NCBI RefSeq assembly: GCF_019703545.1
Contig: NZ_AP018771.1
Location: 248,001-312,000 of the forward strand
DNA from: Haemophilus influenzae
Lineage (GTDB): Bacteria > Pseudomonadota > Gammaproteobacteria > Enterobacterales > Pasteurellaceae
Reading direction: 5' to 3'
Length of the DNA: 64,000 nt
The number at the start of each line of letters is the position of its first letter. The stretch's first letter is position 1. Shown one piece after another: positions 45,430-56,455 of the stretch. Under the pieces are notes generated by a model. That model was given only the letters and a program-made list of their open reading frames with translations, did not search any database and was not told the DNA's origin. The translations under genes and the position numbers were made by a program.

Positions 45430-46281
45430 TTAAAGATTACGTAAGGCTTCAATACGCTTTTCGAGTGGTGGATGGCTCATAAAGAGTTCACTGCGTTTAC
45501 CATTAATCATAAAGGCATTTAAAGAACCTTCAAGATTTTGGGGTTCGTGAAGTTGTTGCAAACGTTGCAGTGCCATGATCATTTTTTCTTTGCCTACTAA
45601 ACTTGCGGAACCAGCATCTGCACGAAATTCGCGGTAGCGCGAGAACCACATTGCGATAATACTTGCAAGTACACCAAAGAGCATTTCCAATACCATCGAA
45701 ACCAAGAAATAAATACCTGAACTGCGCGTTTCTTCTCCATTATTGTTACGCGAACTTGCTACCGCCGTTGCAATAACGCGCGATAAGAAAATCACGAAAG
45801 TATTTAATACGCCTTGCAATAACGCCATCGTCACCATATCCCCATTGGAAATATGGGAAATTTCGTGCGCTAAAACAGCTTCAGCTTCAGCCTCCGTCAT
45901 GTTGTTTAATAATCCCGTACTCACTGCCACCAAAGAATTGCTTTTTGTCGCGCCTGTCGCAAAAGCATTCACATCGGGAGAATGATAAATCGCCACGTCT
46001 GGCATGGGAATACCCGCTTTCTGCGCTTGGCGACTAACGGTATCAATTAACCAACGTTCAGTTTGATTACGAGGTTGAGTAATCACCTCTCCATCCACAG
46101 AACGTAATGCCATCGTTTTAGACAGGAATAAGGAAATTAATGAACCAGCAAAACCAAATAGCAAAGCCATAATTAAAATACCGCCGATGCTATTTCCTGC
46201 AATACCAGTCACACTTAAAATAATACCTAATACCAGCATTACTGCCATATTGGTTGCCAAGAAAAGAAGAATACGCATCAT
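45430..46281 (-). CDS. htpX: Membrane zinc metalloprotease HtpX
   Basis: HtpX degrades damaged membrane proteins. I chose the double-ATG start at 46281 ([15 protein letters not shown]), giving 283 residues. Two N-terminal membrane helices, the zinc motif HEISH in [14 protein letters not shown], the downstream metal ligand region [15 protein letters not shown] and the C-terminal [13 protein letters not shown] all match. It is usually part of the envelope-stress response in enterics; I saw no clear regulatory site here. Confidence 0.96.
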   Translation of the reverse strand: MMRILLFLATNMAVMLVLGIILSVTGIAGNSIGGILIMALLFGFAGSLISLFLSKTMALRSVDGEVITQPRNQTERWLIDTVSRQAQKAGIPMPDVAIYHSPDVNAFATGATKSNSLVAVSTGLLNNMTEAEAEAVLAHEISHISNGDMVTMALLQGVLNTFVIFLSRVIATAVASSRNNNGEETRSSGIYFLVSMVLEMLFGVLASIIAMWFSRYREFRADAGSASLVGKEKMIMALQRLQQLHEPQNLEGSLNAFMINGKRSELFMSHPPLEKRIEALRNL

Positions 46282-46381
46282 AATGTGTTCTCTCAAAGTT
46301 AGGGTTAAGTATTTCCTTAGTGGGGAAAATTCACAAAAAATTCAAGGTGTAATGTAAAATTTTTGCTATCAGCAGATAAAC

Positions 46382-46424
46382 AAAAAGTGCGGTCTAAAAC
46401 ATGCGAGTTTATGACCGCACTTTT
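46382..46424. terminator. Inverted uptake-signal terminator after ridA
   Basis: AAAAAGTGCGGTC and GACCGCACTTTT form a near-perfect stem between ridA and htpX, both arms with the perfect core. Confidence 0.85.
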
Positions 46425-46448
46425 AAGCAGGGATTACCAAACAGAAAA

Positions 46449-46841
46449 TTATTTTCTTACAGCAATCGCTTCAATTTCTAATCCCACATCTTTTGGTAAA
46501 CGAGCAACTTCTACGCAAGAACGAGCAGGGAAGTTAGGATGATTATTTTCTTTAAAGAAACGTTCGTATTCTGCATTAACCGCAGCAAAATCATTAAGAT
46601 CTTTCACGAAAACCGTTGTTTTTACAATATCGGCTGCGGTTAAACCTGCTTTCTCGATAATCGCTTTCACGTTTTCTAAAGATTGGCGTGCTTGTGCAAC
46701 GATGTCAGCTGGCACTTCGCCTGTTGCAGGATTCACTGGAATTTGCCCTGAGGTTAAAACTAAATTGCCAAGATCAACCGCTTGAACATAAGGGCCAATG
46801 GCTGCCGGTGCTTTTTCAGTATGAATAATTTGAGTCATCAT
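46449..46841 (-). CDS. ridA: Enamine/imine deaminase RidA (YjgF/YER057c family)
   Basis: RidA hydrolyses reactive 2-aminoacrylate released by PLP enzymes such as IlvA. The start at 46841 (MMTQIIHTEKAPAAIGPYVQ) gives 130 residues and has AAGGAGAAA before it; a longer frame to 46901 adds unrelated residues. The active-site segments IGPYVQAV, TSGQIPVNP and FPARSCVEVARLP (with the conserved Arg-Ser-Cys-Val) are intact. The threonine deaminase in this window is one known source of its substrate. Confidence 0.95.
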   Translation of the reverse strand: MMTQIIHTEKAPAAIGPYVQAVDLGNLVLTSGQIPVNPATGEVPADIVAQARQSLENVKAIIEKAGLTAADIVKTTVFVKDLNDFAAVNAEYERFFKENNHPNFPARSCVEVARLPKDVGLEIEAIAVRK

Positions 46842-46893
46842 TTTCTCCTTAGTTGATAAAAACTGGGTAATTTTTACCGCACTTTTCTGTTTA

Positions 46894-47646
46894 TTAATCA
46901 ATTTCTTTTAGTATGTCATCGGGAAGTGATTCTTTGCTTTCGACTAATTTCCCATCGTTTACTTTAAATTGTAAATTTTGGTAATAAGCTTCTCGGAACG
47001 TGATATATGGATCTTGAGCTTGACGTAACAATTCTGCATTATTGAGATTTTTCGCACGGGCATCCACTGCTTGCACACCATATTTCACTAATGCCCATGG
47101 GCCACCAACCCATTGCCAGAATGGATACATATAAGCCGCATCAACCACAGCACCCGTTAATTGGCGTGGCGTTGTTGCATTATAAATCGGTAGCACAATA
47201 TAAGTGCCAGCATCTACGCCGTAGCTACCTAAAGTTTCCCCAAATCCACGTTGATTATCTATGCGTAATTCTTTGCTTGCGCTCGCAAAATCAATAAAAC
47301 CACCTAGTCCAAATACAGTGTTAATCCAAAAGCGATTAAAGTGAACAAATGCTTTTTTCGGTTCACCTTCAATTAAGCGGTTTATGAAACTGACTGGCTC
47401 ATCAAGATTATTTGCGATGCCAGCAAGACCAGAAGAAATCGGCTTAGGTACATAGTTATTCCAACCTTTTGCAGCGGGTTCTAGCACATAGCGATCTATA
47501 ACATTATAGTTAAACTTCCACATGGTTCGATTGAAGTCTTCAAGGGAATCATTACGCTCACTCACTTGTTTCGCGTCGTTGTTATTTGCACAACCTGTTA
47601 GTGCAATGGCACCCAAAAGTGCGGTCAAAATTGCCTTTGTTTTCAT
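46894..47646 (-). CDS. mlaA: Outer-membrane lipid-asymmetry lipoprotein MlaA (VacJ)
   Basis: MlaA removes mislocalised phospholipids from the outer leaflet and passes them to MlaC. The 250-residue precursor has the lipobox LTGC (C19) and the family segments DSLEDFNRTMWKFNYNV and RLIEGEPKKAFVHFNRFWINT followed by GLGGFIDFAS. In H. influenzae this gene affects phospholipid on the surface and serum resistance. An uptake core (47617-47625) encodes T8-A9-L10 of the signal peptide. Confidence 0.96.
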   Translation of the reverse strand: MKTKAILTALLGAIALTGCANNNDAKQVSERNDSLEDFNRTMWKFNYNVIDRYVLEPAAKGWNNYVPKPISSGLAGIANNLDEPVSFINRLIEGEPKKAFVHFNRFWINTVFGLGGFIDFASASKELRIDNQRGFGETLGSYGVDAGTYIVLPIYNATTPRQLTGAVVDAAYMYPFWQWVGGPWALVKYGVQAVDARAKNLNNAELLRQAQDPYITFREAYYQNLQFKVNDGKLVESKESLPDDILKEID

Positions 47647-47756
47647 TTTTAATCCTTACATAAATATGGGATTATTCTACCTAATTTGTTAAATAACAAC
47701 AAATTTTGCGTATAAAAACACTCTTTTATGCTGTTTCAACAAACATTAAAAACAAA

Positions 47757-47784
47757 AAAACCGCACTACAAAAAGTGCGGTTAT
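47757..47784 (-). terminator. Inverted uptake-signal terminator of secE-nusG
   Basis: The minus strand reads ACCGCACTTTTTGTAGTGCGGT and then a T run, a classical intrinsic terminator in which AAGTGCGGT forms one arm and a one-base-shorter copy the other. Confidence 0.9.
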
Positions 47785-47798
47785 ACTTTAATCATTTC

Positions 47799-48356
47799 TT
47801 AGTGTATTTTTTCAACTTGACCAAATTCAAGCTCAACTGGTGTAGCACGGCCAAAGATTGATACAGACACTTTTAAGCGGCCTTTTTCATAATCCACTTC
47901 TTCTACTGTACCATTAAAATCAGCAAATGGCCCTTCAGTCACACGAACTTCCTCACCCGGATGATATTCATTACGATGGCGAGGTTTATCAGTATTTTGT
48001 TCAAGACGATTTAAAATAGTATCCGCTTCACGTTTGGAAATAGGTGCAGGTTTATCTGGTGTACCACCGATAAAACCCATCACTCTTGGCACACTTTTTA
48101 CTAAATGCCAAGTTTCATCATTCATTTCCATTTCTACAAGTACATAACCTGGAAAAAATTTACGTTCACTTTTGCGACGTTTACCTGCTACATTTTCCAC
48201 CACTTCTTCAGTTGGTACTAAAACTTCACCAAATTGATCTTCCATTTGTTGTTGTTTGATGTATTCACGTAAAGTTAGAGCTACACGACTTTCAAAGCCA
48301 GAAAACGCTTGTAATACATACCAACGTTTTTTTGATACTGTTGTTTCTTCAGTCAT
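47799..48356 (-). CDS. nusG: Transcription termination/antitermination factor NusG
   Basis: NusG binds RNA polymerase, suppresses pausing and links to Rho or ribosomes. The 185-residue protein has the NGN domain ([39 protein letters not shown]) and a C-terminal KOW domain ([22 protein letters not shown]). It begins one base after secE ends, the widely conserved secE-nusG pair, and is followed by a strong terminator. Confidence 0.98.
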   Translation of the reverse strand: MTEETTVSKKRWYVLQAFSGFESRVALTLREYIKQQQMEDQFGEVLVPTEEVVENVAGKRRKSERKFFPGYVLVEMEMNDETWHLVKSVPRVMGFIGGTPDKPAPISKREADTILNRLEQNTDKPRHRNEYHPGEEVRVTEGPFADFNGTVEEVDYEKGRLKVSVSIFGRATPVELEFGQVEKIH

Positions 48357-48357
48357 T

Positions 48358-48774
48358 TTAGAATCTCAAATCAGTTAAGAAATTAATCACTGTCACAATA
48401 ATCGAATCTACTGCCCAAAAGAAGAGAGAAGCAATCATTGTTACCCCGATAACGATCAATGTTGTTTGACGTGCTTCAGCACGGGTTGGCCATACGACTT
48501 TACGCGCTTCTGTACGAGAGTCATTAAAGAACGCACGTGCTTTTGTTCCTTGATTAGTAATTGCCGCTAAAATAAATGCAATGACTAATGCAATAGCCAT
48601 ACCAATAACACGAATCGGTAAAGAATAGATTTGTTGGAAATAAATATTCCCAATTGCCGCAGCAGCAAAAAAGATCACAACTAAAACCCAAAGGAATGTA
48701 TTTAAACCTTTAGACTTGCCTTCAACGATCACTTCTTGCGTATTTTTCTTTTTATCAACAATTTCGGTTGCCAT
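48358..48774 (-). CDS. secE: Preprotein translocase subunit SecE
   Basis: SecE clamps SecY in the translocon. The 138-residue protein has three membrane segments (about residues 25-47, 52-72 and 104-131), the gammaproteobacterial form. The amphipathic cytoplasmic segment [20 protein letters not shown] immediately before the last helix is the essential conserved region. nusG follows in the same operon. Confidence 0.96.
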   Translation of the reverse strand: MATEIVDKKKNTQEVIVEGKSKGLNTFLWVLVVIFFAAAAIGNIYFQQIYSLPIRVIGMAIALVIAFILAAITNQGTKARAFFNDSRTEARKVVWPTRAEARQTTLIVIGVTMIASLFFWAVDSIIVTVINFLTDLRF

Positions 48775-48918
48775 AGAATTGAATCCGTTTTAAATGGAAA
48801 TGTAAAAAATAATGCCATAAGAACGTGCGATTGTAGCATTTTCTTTTCGCCTTGCCTATTGAAAATAAGCATCAACATAGAAAATCTGGCGAAAACAACC
48901 GCACTTTTGCGAGTAAAT

Positions 48919-50154
48919 CTAATATTCTAATTTTGGTGCAAGATTATCTACAATTGTCGATTCATCAACGATAACTTTTTGTAAATTCTCAAGAGACGGT
49001 AGATCATACATTGTATCTAACAACACTGCTTCTACGATAGAACGTAAGCCACGCGCACCCGTTTTTCTTTCGAGTGCTTTTTTCGCCATTGCTTTTAATG
49101 CTTCTGGTGTGAAATCCAATTCTACTTTTTCCAATCCAAATAAGGCTTGATATTGTTTAATTAATGCGTTTTTTGGTTTTGTGAGAATTTGTATCAGCGC
49201 ATCTTCGTCTAATTCACTTAATGGGGCAATCATTGGCAAGCGTCCGATAAATTCTGGAATTAAACCAAATTTCATCAAATCATCAGGTTCAACTTGACGG
49301 AATAATTCAGAAAGAGATTGTTGTTTTTCATCTTTTTCAACTTTGGCATTAAAACCAATACTCGTACTGGTTTGAGCGCGTTTATCAATAATTTTATCTA
49401 ATCCTGAAAATGCACCGCCGCAAATAAAGAGAATTTTAGACGTATCCAATTTTACCATTTCTTGTTGTGGATGTTTACGACCGCCTTGAGGTGGAATGGA
49501 AGCGATTGTACCTTCAATAAGTTTTAATAAAGCCTGTTGCACCCCCTCTCCTGAAACATCTCGAGTAATTGATGCGCCTTCCGATTTACGGCTAATTTTA
49601 TCAATTTCATCAATATAAATAATGCCTTTCTCTGCTTTTTCAGTATCGTATTCACAATTTTGCAAAAGTTTCTGTAACACATTCTCCACATCTTCCCCCA
49701 CATAACCAGCTTCCGTTAATGTGGTTGCATCCGCCATCGCAAAGGGTACATTTAAACGACGAGCTAATGTTTGCGCAAGTAACGTTTTTCCGCTACCTGT
49801 AGGGCCTATAAGTAAAATATTACTTTTACCAAGCTCTACATCATTGCTTTCATAGTTAGTTCGCAAGCGTTTATAATGATTATAAACTGCCACAGAAAGC
49901 ACTTTTTTCGCATAATCTTGACCAATAACATAATCATCTAGATGAGCGCGAATTTCGTGAGGCGTTGGTAATTTTTCTTCATTTTCTACCGCACTTTCCT
50001 CTAAATTTTTATCATGACTTTCTTCAAGCATTGAGTGACAAAGTTCAATACATTCATTACAAATATAACCGTCTGTGCCAGAAATTAATTTATCTACTTC
50101 GCCTTTTTCCTTTCCGCAAAAAGAGCAGTGCAAATCTTTATCTTTGTCTGTCAT
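48919..50154 (-). CDS. clpX: ClpX ATPase of the ClpXP protease
   Basis: ClpX unfolds tagged proteins and feeds ClpP. The 411-residue protein has the N-terminal zinc domain with C10, C13, C32 and C35, Walker A GPTGSGKT, Walker [11 protein letters not shown], the pore loop GYVGEDVE, and the ClpP-binding loop IGF. The sensor 2 segment TGARGLRSI is near the C-terminus. It follows clpP by nine bases, so one operon. Confidence 0.98.
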   Translation of the reverse strand: MTDKDKDLHCSFCGKEKGEVDKLISGTDGYICNECIELCHSMLEESHDKNLEESAVENEEKLPTPHEIRAHLDDYVIGQDYAKKVLSVAVYNHYKRLRTNYESNDVELGKSNILLIGPTGSGKTLLAQTLARRLNVPFAMADATTLTEAGYVGEDVENVLQKLLQNCEYDTEKAEKGIIYIDEIDKISRKSEGASITRDVSGEGVQQALLKLIEGTIASIPPQGGRKHPQQEMVKLDTSKILFICGGAFSGLDKIIDKRAQTSTSIGFNAKVEKDEKQQSLSELFRQVEPDDLMKFGLIPEFIGRLPMIAPLSELDEDALIQILTKPKNALIKQYQALFGLEKVELDFTPEALKAMAKKALERKTGARGLRSIVEAVLLDTMYDLPSLENLQKVIVDESTIVDNLAPKLEY

Positions 50155-50163
50155 TATATACCC

Positions 50164-50745
50164 TTAACGTTTAACCAAGACTTCATCCACCAAACCATAC
50201 GCTTGTGCTTCTTCAGCTGACATAAAATTATCGCGGTCGGTATCTTTCTCAATACGCTCAATACTTTGTCCAGTATGGAATGCTAAACGATCATTTAAGG
50301 TGTGTTTAATTTTCAAAATTTCTTGTGCGTGAATTTGAATATCCGATGCTTGACCACGGAAACCACCCAAAGGTTGATGGATCATCACTCGCGCATTGGG
50401 TAACGCAGCTCGTTTGCCAGCGGTTCCGCCAGCAAGTAAGAATGCGCCCATTGAACAAGCCTGACCAATACAAAGAGTGCGAATATCTGGCTTAATAAAT
50501 TGCATTGTGTCGTAAATTGCCATACCTGCGGTCACAGAACCGCCTGGAGAGTTGATATAAATATTGATGTCTTTAGTTGGATCTTCCGATTCTAAAAAAA
50601 GAAGCTGTGCCACAATTAAATTTGCCATACGATCTTCCACTTCTCCACTTAGGAAAATCACACGTTCTTTTAATAAACGGGAATAAATGTCGTACGAACG
50701 TTCGCCACGCGAAGTCTGTTCAACGACCATAGGAATTACACTCAT
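50164..50745 (-). CDS. clpP: ClpP serine protease subunit
   Basis: ClpP forms the tetradecameric proteolytic barrel for ClpX. I set the start at 50745 ([20 protein letters not shown]), giving 193 residues; the frame to 50799 adds 18 unlikely residues. The catalytic triad is visible: Ser in [11 protein letters not shown], His in [12 protein letters not shown], and Asp in [14 protein letters not shown]. It lies in the conserved tig-clpP-clpX order. Confidence 0.98.
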   Translation of the reverse strand: MSVIPMVVEQTSRGERSYDIYSRLLKERVIFLSGEVEDRMANLIVAQLLFLESEDPTKDINIYINSPGGSVTAGMAIYDTMQFIKPDIRTLCIGQACSMGAFLLAGGTAGKRAALPNARVMIHQPLGGFRGQASDIQIHAQEILKIKHTLNDRLAFHTGQSIERIEKDTDRDNFMSAEEAQAYGLVDEVLVKR

Positions 50746-50806
50746 TTTCTTACCTTTTTCATTAAAACTGCTAATTATTTTATCGTAAATAACCCACAAA
50801 TAAAAA

Positions 50807-50841
50807 TGCGATCGCTTTTATTAAAAAGAGCGACCGCACTT
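50807..50841 (-). terminator. Probable terminator between tig and clpP
   Basis: On the minus strand GCGGTCGCTCTTTT and AAAAGCGATCGC pair with minor mismatch and lead into a T-rich run. An uptake core lies in the left arm. It may attenuate rather than stop read-through into clpP. Confidence 0.7.
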
Positions 50842-50864
50842 TTATTCAATCATAATAATATTAC

Positions 50865-52166
50865 TTAGTATGCTTGTGGATTCATAATTTCATCGAATGA
50901 AGAAACTTTTTCTGTTACTTGTGCTTTTGCAAGTACTGCATCAACAGCTTGTTCTTCCAATACAACATTGCGAATATTATTCATTAACTCTTCGTTTTTA
51001 CTGTAATATTCCACAACTTCTGCTGGCTGCTCGTAAGCTGATGCAATATCTGCAATCATTGCTTTAGCGCGTTCTTCATCAGCTTTTAATTCATTAGATT
51101 TAATCACTTCAGAGAATAATAAACCCACTTGCACACGACGAGTTGCTTCCGCTTCAAATAATTCACGTGGTAACTGTGCAGTTTGTTGTGCATTACCGCC
51201 AAAACGTTGAGCTGCTTGATTGCGTAATACATTAATTTCTTCTTCTACTGCAGAAGCTGGCACATCAATCGGATTTTGTTCAATTAAACCATTGATTACT
51301 TGTTGTTTAACACGAGAAACTAACGCATTTTTCAATTCACGTTCCATATTTTTACGGATTTCTGCACGCAAATCAGCAACAGACTTAGTATTAGGGCCAA
51401 ATTTAGCAACAAATTCATCTGTTAATTCAGGCAACACCATATTTTCGATTTTTTTCAAAGTAATCGCAAATTTTGCTGCTTTACCTTTCAAGTTTTCTGC
51501 GTGGTATTCCGCTGGGAAAGTCACATCAATATCAAATTGCTCACCTGCTTTATGACCAACAATTCCTTCTTCAAAACCTGGAATCATACGACCTTGACCC
51601 ATAAATAATACGAAGTCAGTAGCTTTACCACCTTCAAATTCTTCGCCATCTACAGAGCCAACAAAATCAATAGTGACACGATCATCTGCCTTTACAACAT
51701 CTTGACTTTCAGCCCAAGTAGCTTGTTGTTTACGTAACACATCAATCATTTTATCAATGTCAGCTTCCGTGATTTCAACAGTTGGTTTTTCAACTTTAAT
51801 ATTTTCTAAACCTTGTAATTTAACTTCTGGATAAACCTCGAAAGTGGCAGTGAAAACTAAGTCTTTACCTTCTTCAAAAGTTTCAATAGCAAAAGTTGGA
51901 CGACCTGCAATATTAATTTTTTCTGCAATAACAGCATCAAAAAAATGACGTGGTAATAAATCGTTTAATACATCTTGACGAATTGACGCACCAAAACGTT
52001 GTTCAATGATATGGGCAGGCACATGGCCTTTACGGAAACCATCTACGCGCACATTTTTTGCAGCACGTTTAAATTCTTCACGAACGGCTTTAGAGACAAT
52101 TTCAGTTGGAACGGTAATCGCTACGCGGCGTTCTAAACCTTGAGTTGTTTCAATATTTAATGACAT
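50865..52166 (-). CDS. tig: Trigger factor
   Basis: Trigger factor is the ribosome-bound chaperone and prolyl isomerase that meets nascent chains. The 433-residue protein has the ribosome-docking loop [19 protein letters not shown] near residue 41-59, the FKBP-type isomerase domain at about residues 150-245 ([31 protein letters not shown]), and a helical C-terminal substrate-binding arm. The start [15 protein letters not shown] is standard. Confidence 0.98.
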   Translation of the reverse strand: MSLNIETTQGLERRVAITVPTEIVSKAVREEFKRAAKNVRVDGFRKGHVPAHIIEQRFGASIRQDVLNDLLPRHFFDAVIAEKINIAGRPTFAIETFEEGKDLVFTATFEVYPEVKLQGLENIKVEKPTVEITEADIDKMIDVLRKQQATWAESQDVVKADDRVTIDFVGSVDGEEFEGGKATDFVLFMGQGRMIPGFEEGIVGHKAGEQFDIDVTFPAEYHAENLKGKAAKFAITLKKIENMVLPELTDEFVAKFGPNTKSVADLRAEIRKNMERELKNALVSRVKQQVINGLIEQNPIDVPASAVEEEINVLRNQAAQRFGGNAQQTAQLPRELFEAEATRRVQVGLLFSEVIKSNELKADEERAKAMIADIASAYEQPAEVVEYYSKNEELMNNIRNVVLEEQAVDAVLAKAQVTEKVSSFDEIMNPQAY

Positions 52167-52465
52167 TTGTTACCTCAATTAATTTGCACTCGGTCAAATC
52201 CACACCGAACACGTTTGTTAAATAAAAAGACACTCAATTATAACGAAAGAAATCTACGCAGTCGATAAAAGAGTGATTAAAAATTGCATTTTGATGATTT
52301 TAAAATACGACTTACAAACAAAAGTGCGGTCAAAAATGATTTTCTTTTCTGCTCATACAAAGCAATTAGGATTTGTACTTATTATACTTTTTCTTGATAT
52401 TGATTAAATAAATTGAATTATTTAATATGTATAATAATTATTATCATTAAAAAATAAGGAAACCT
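52167..52465. other. Divergent promoter region, tig / hgp
   Basis: 299 bases with no gene. An uptake core lies at about 52323-52331. The part next to hgp is extremely A/T-rich and includes the Fur-like site listed separately. Confidence 0.5.
52430..52449. promoter_or_regulatory. Possible Fur box upstream of hgp
   Basis: ATAATAATTATTATCATT resembles the Fur consensus of repeated (A/T)AT triplets (GATAATGATAATCATTATC). It lies 17-35 bases before the ATG. Iron and haem repression of this receptor family in Haemophilus is established; the site itself is inferred. Confidence 0.55.
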
Positions 52466-55400
52466 ATGACCAACTTTAAATTCAGCCTGCTTGCTTGCTC
52501 TATTGCATTTGCATTAAATGCAAGCACAGCTTATGCTGCCCAACCAACCAACCAACCAACCAACCAACCAACCAACCAACCAACCAACCAACCAACCAAC
52601 CAACCAACCAACCAAAATAGTAATGTTTCTGAACAACTAGAACAAATTAATGTTTCAGGAAGTACAGAAACAATTAATGTGAAAGAGAAAAAGGTAGGTG
52701 AAACCCAAATTTCTGCCAAAAAATTAGCGAAACAGCAGGCGTCTGATTCTCGTGATCTCGTTCGCTATGAAACAGGTATTACGGTGGTTGAAACAGGTAG
52801 AACGGGCGCAAGTGGTTATGCAGTTCGAGGGGTTGATGAAAACCGTGTAGGTATTATGGTTGATGGGCTTCGTCAAGCTGAAACTTTAAGCTCTCAAGGA
52901 TTTAAAGAACTATTTGAAGGCTATGGCAATTTTAATAATACTCGTAATAGCATTGAAATTGAAAATGTTAAAACAGCAACTATTACCAAAGGTGCTGACT
53001 CCTTAAAATCTGGTAGTGGCGCATTGGGTGGTTCTGTTATATTTGAAACAAAAGATGCTCGAGATTATCTGATAGATAAAGATTATTATCTTTCCTATAA
53101 ACGTGGCTATCAAACAATGAATAATCAAAACCTTAAGACACTTACATTAGCAGGACGTTCTAAAAAATTTGATATTTTAGTCGTTGATACAAAACGTGAT
53201 GGGCACGAAATAGAAAACTACGATTATAAAATTTATCCCAACAAACAGGCTGATTTAAGAGCGGTTGGTCCTACCCGTGAAAAAGCTGATCCTTATCAAA
53301 TTACCCGCCAAAGCACATTAATAAAACTGGGCTTTCAGCCTAATGAAAACCATCGCTTGAGTGTGGCATTAGATGATTCTACTTTAGAAACTAAAGGTAT
53401 GGATTTGTCTTATGTTTTTAGACCATGCAAGGATACAGCATGTGCGGAAACACACGGTGAGCGTATTATTAATGATCAATCTAAAAGAAAAAATATCCAA
53501 TTTAGTTATGAAAATTTCAGTCAAACCCCTTTTTGGGATCATATTAAACTAAGTTATTCTTCACAAAAAATTACCAATAAAGCACGTTCTGATGAATATT
53601 GTCATCAATCCACTTGTCCTGGTGTACGTAATCCGCAAGGGCTACATTTAGAAGAAGAAAAAGATGGAGTTTATAAAATTGTGGATAAAGATAACAAGGA
53701 TTTTGAATATAAAGATGATAAGAATAATCGTTGGAGTTGGGGGAAAGAATTATACAACTCTAAAGGTGAAAAAATTAGTGATGGTGTAAATACGGAAGGA
53801 GGCACACTTGATTCTGTTTTAATTAATTGTGAAAAATTAAATTGTGAAGGAAAAAAATTTAGAATTTATCAAGAAAAAGATAAAAACCATGATGATTCAT
53901 ATAAATTTGAAGATCGCAATATTACTATCAAAAAATTACATAATGGCAAAAAATATGGGGAAATTGAACTAAAAAAGGGAGATGCACTGTGGCCGGGTGG
54001 CCCTCTAAAAGAAGAAATAGCTCGTTTTCTCTTTCCAAAAAGCCGTGGCTACAGCACAGACTTCGTTAATGACCGTGATTTAAACACCAACACCCAACAA
54101 ATTAAACTTGATTTAGACAAAGAATTTCGCCTATGGCATACCCAACACCAACTAAAATATGGTGGTCTTTATGAAAAAACACTAAAAAGTATGGTTAATC
54201 ACCAATACAACACCGCAGCCAATGTGCAATGGTGGGCTGACTACTTCTTCTGCGCTAGAACAAAGGGTGGAAATCTTGACGAGAAGAAAACACCACACCC
54301 TAATGTCAGCGTAGATGGTTGTGCCAATGGTACGCCAATTTATTCCGATAAAGGCAAAGATACCTATTTAATCCCTGTTACCACTAAAAATAATGTGTTG
54401 TATTTTGGAGATAATGTGCAACTTACCTCTTGGCTAGGGCTAGATTTAAATTATCGCTATGACCATGTGAAATATTTACCTGGTTATGATGAAAAAACTC
54501 CCGTTCCAGGTGGCTTAATTGCAGGAATATTTGTACCTTTTGGTAAAGAAGATGTCGTTTATGGCACGTCTATTCCTAACGGATATAAGGATTGTCGCTA
54601 TAACACTGAGTGTTATGAAAAAAATTTTAAAGACAATCTTGCCCTGTTATTACGCAAAACTGACTATAAACATCATTCTTACAATTTAGGGTTAAATCTT
54701 GATCCCACAAATTGGCTTCGTGTACAGCTTAAATATGCTAATGCTTTCCGTGCACCAACCTCTGATGAAATTTATATGACATTCAAGCATCCAGATTTTT
54801 CCATAGGTCCAAATACCAATTTAAAAGCAGAAACAGCAAAAACGAAAGAAGTCGCATTTACCTTTTATAAGGAAAATAGTTATCTTACGTTAAGTGCATT
54901 TCAAAGTGATTATCGTAATTTTATTGATTTGGTCTTTGAAAAAAATAAACAAATTGATAAAGGTTCTGCAATAGAATATCCGTTTTATCAAAACCAAAAT
55001 CGAGATCAAGCAAGAGTCAGAGGTATCGAAATTGCTTCACGTCTAGAAATGGGCGATTTGTTTGAAAAACTACAAGGTTTCCATTTAGGTTATAAATTGA
55101 CCTATCAAAAAGGAAGAATTAAAGATAACAAATTACGTTCTGGATATGCTGAATTTTTGAAGCTAAATCCGCAATATACTGCTATTGCTTCACAAGATCA
55201 GCCTATGAATGCATTGCAACCAACCACATCGGTATACAATATTGGCTATGATGCACCAAGCCAAAAATGGGGCGTGGATATGTATATCACTAATGTTGCA
55301 GCCAAAAAAGCAAAAGATAGCTTTAATTCTCAATGGACGAGTATGGTCGCCAGAAGAGAAAATATTTATGGCACAGAAAACAAAATACCTGCTACAAAAG

Positions 55401-55675
55401 TGAACGGCAAAGAAGTAAAAGATTCTCGCGGATTATGGCGTAATAATCGCTATACAGTGATCGATACGATTGCCTATTGGAAACCAATTAAAAATCTTAC
55501 ATTTACCGCTGGTGTATATAATTTAACCAACAAAAAATATCTCACTTGGGACTCTGCTCGCTCTGTTCGACATCTTGGCACGATTAACCGAGTAAAAACA
55601 GAAACAGGTAAAGGCTTAAACCGCTTCTACGCGCCTGGCAGAAATTACAGAATGTCTGTTCAGTTTGAGTTTTAA
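52466..55675 (+). CDS. hgp: Haemoglobin-haptoglobin-binding TonB-dependent receptor, phase-variable
   Basis: Hgp receptors take haem from haemoglobin and haemoglobin-haptoglobin at the outer membrane using TonB energy. The 1,069-residue precursor has a signal peptide (ends TAYAA), a QPTN repeat (residues 26-49) encoded by CCAA units, and a TonB box/plug ([50 protein letters not shown]). A large beta-barrel ends SVQFEF with C-terminal Phe. The frame is open here, so the gene is in the ON state. Slippage in the repeat switches expression. It is a member of a multigene family; which paralogue cannot be decided without a search. The gene stands alone, ending in a hairpin. Confidence 0.95.
52540..52615 (+). 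repeat. CCAA tetranucleotide tract, 19 units, in the hgp coding region
   Basis: Nineteen uninterrupted CCAA copies (76 bases) begin 74 bases into hgp, just after the signal-peptide codons. Since four is not a multiple of three, gain or loss of one unit shifts the frame. It is translated as six QPTN repeats plus Q. This is the established contingency-locus structure for this receptor family. Confidence 0.97.
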
Positions 55676-55686
55676 TACTATGTAAA

Positions 55687-55717
55687 AATAATCCGCACAT
55701 TTTACGTGCGGATTATT
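55687..55717. terminator. Bidirectional terminator between hgp and the toxin gene
   Basis: AATAATCCGCAC and GTGCGGATTATT are perfect inverted repeats around a 7-base loop, with A/T flanks on both sides, between convergent genes. Confidence 0.88.
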
Positions 55718-55731
55718 ATTTAAGATTACTT

Positions 55732-56040
55732 CTATTTTAAAGCGGTTTGTGAGTGTGTATTTAAACGAGAAAATTTCAATTCATCAAATTCATCCTGTAT
55801 AACGTATTGGTAAATCAGTACCAAATTACCTTGAATATGGCAATCTCGATAACCTTTCCACTCTCCTACTAATGCGTGATCTTGGTAGCTTTCGGGTAAA
55901 GGTAAACGATTTAATAAACAGTGTATTGCAGTAATGTATTTTGAGCCAATTAACACATTGGGGGAGCGTTTAGCTAAATCAGTTAAATCTCTTACAAATT
56001 GTTTTGAATAGCTCACTTTTAATGGCTTCTCTTCTGACAT
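55732..56040 (-). CDS. YafQ-family mRNA-interferase toxin
   Basis: A 102-residue RelE/YafQ-type toxin that would cut mRNA on the ribosome. It matches E. coli YafQ in LPLPESYQDHALVGEWKGYRDCHI and in the late LKFSRLNTHSQ. Family histidines H55, H68 and H95 correspond to H50, H63 and H87 of YafQ. The position of YafQ D67 is an asparagine (N72). Its ATG overlaps the antitoxin stop by one base (TAATG), so translation is coupled. A longer N-terminus (about 5-8 residues) than YafQ is present. Confidence 0.85.
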   Translation of the reverse strand: MSEEKPLKVSYSKQFVRDLTDLAKRSPNVLIGSKYITAIHCLLNRLPLPESYQDHALVGEWKGYRDCHIQGNLVLIYQYVIQDEFDELKFSRLNTHSQTALK

Positions 56041-56336
56041 TATTGACCACCATTAAGAATGCGTTTTGTAAATTCTTCGGCAGAATAATTTTCACTAGCT
56101 TCAATAAAAAAGCTCTCTGCGTTACCACTATCTAATTCATCAATAGCTGCTAGGGTTTCTTTATTTGGGCGAAGATAATTCAAATCAATAGGGATAGAGC
56201 GAGTCTTGGCAATTTGAGCCAAAAACATATTGAATACTTGTGATGGGGTAAGTCCATATTGTTCAATAACTTGATAAGCTTCTGATTTTGTTTGCTCAAC
56301 TGTTCTAAAGCTGATAGAGGAATTCGTAAGTGCCAT
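56040..56336 (-). CDS. RelB/DinJ-family antitoxin
   Basis: A 98-residue protein with a ribbon-helix-helix N-terminus ([20 protein letters not shown], then [20 protein letters not shown]) as in DinJ/Rel[21 protein letters not shown] matches the usual linker and the C-terminal half would wrap the toxin. A strong AAGGAGAAA lies before the ATG. The cognate toxin follows with a one-base overlap. These antitoxins normally repress their own operon. Confidence 0.85.
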   Translation of the reverse strand: MALTNSSISFRTVEQTKSEAYQVIEQYGLTPSQVFNMFLAQIAKTRSIPIDLNYLRPNKETLAAIDELDSGNAESFFIEASENYSAEEFTKRILNGGQ

Positions 56337-56455
56337 AATTTTTCTCCTTAGTATTACATTGAAAGACTATTATAATAAAGATGAAGTGCAAAATCTATAG
56401 TCTCTCATTTTTAATGTAATTAGGGATTTTGATTGCTATTCAAAAGTTAAAGGAT

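Noticed and set aside
52531..52719. Minus-strand frame reading repeated LVGW opposite the hgp repeat
   Set aside because: It is the complement of the CCAA tract with no ribosome-binding site; repeats of four bases leave all frames open by construction.
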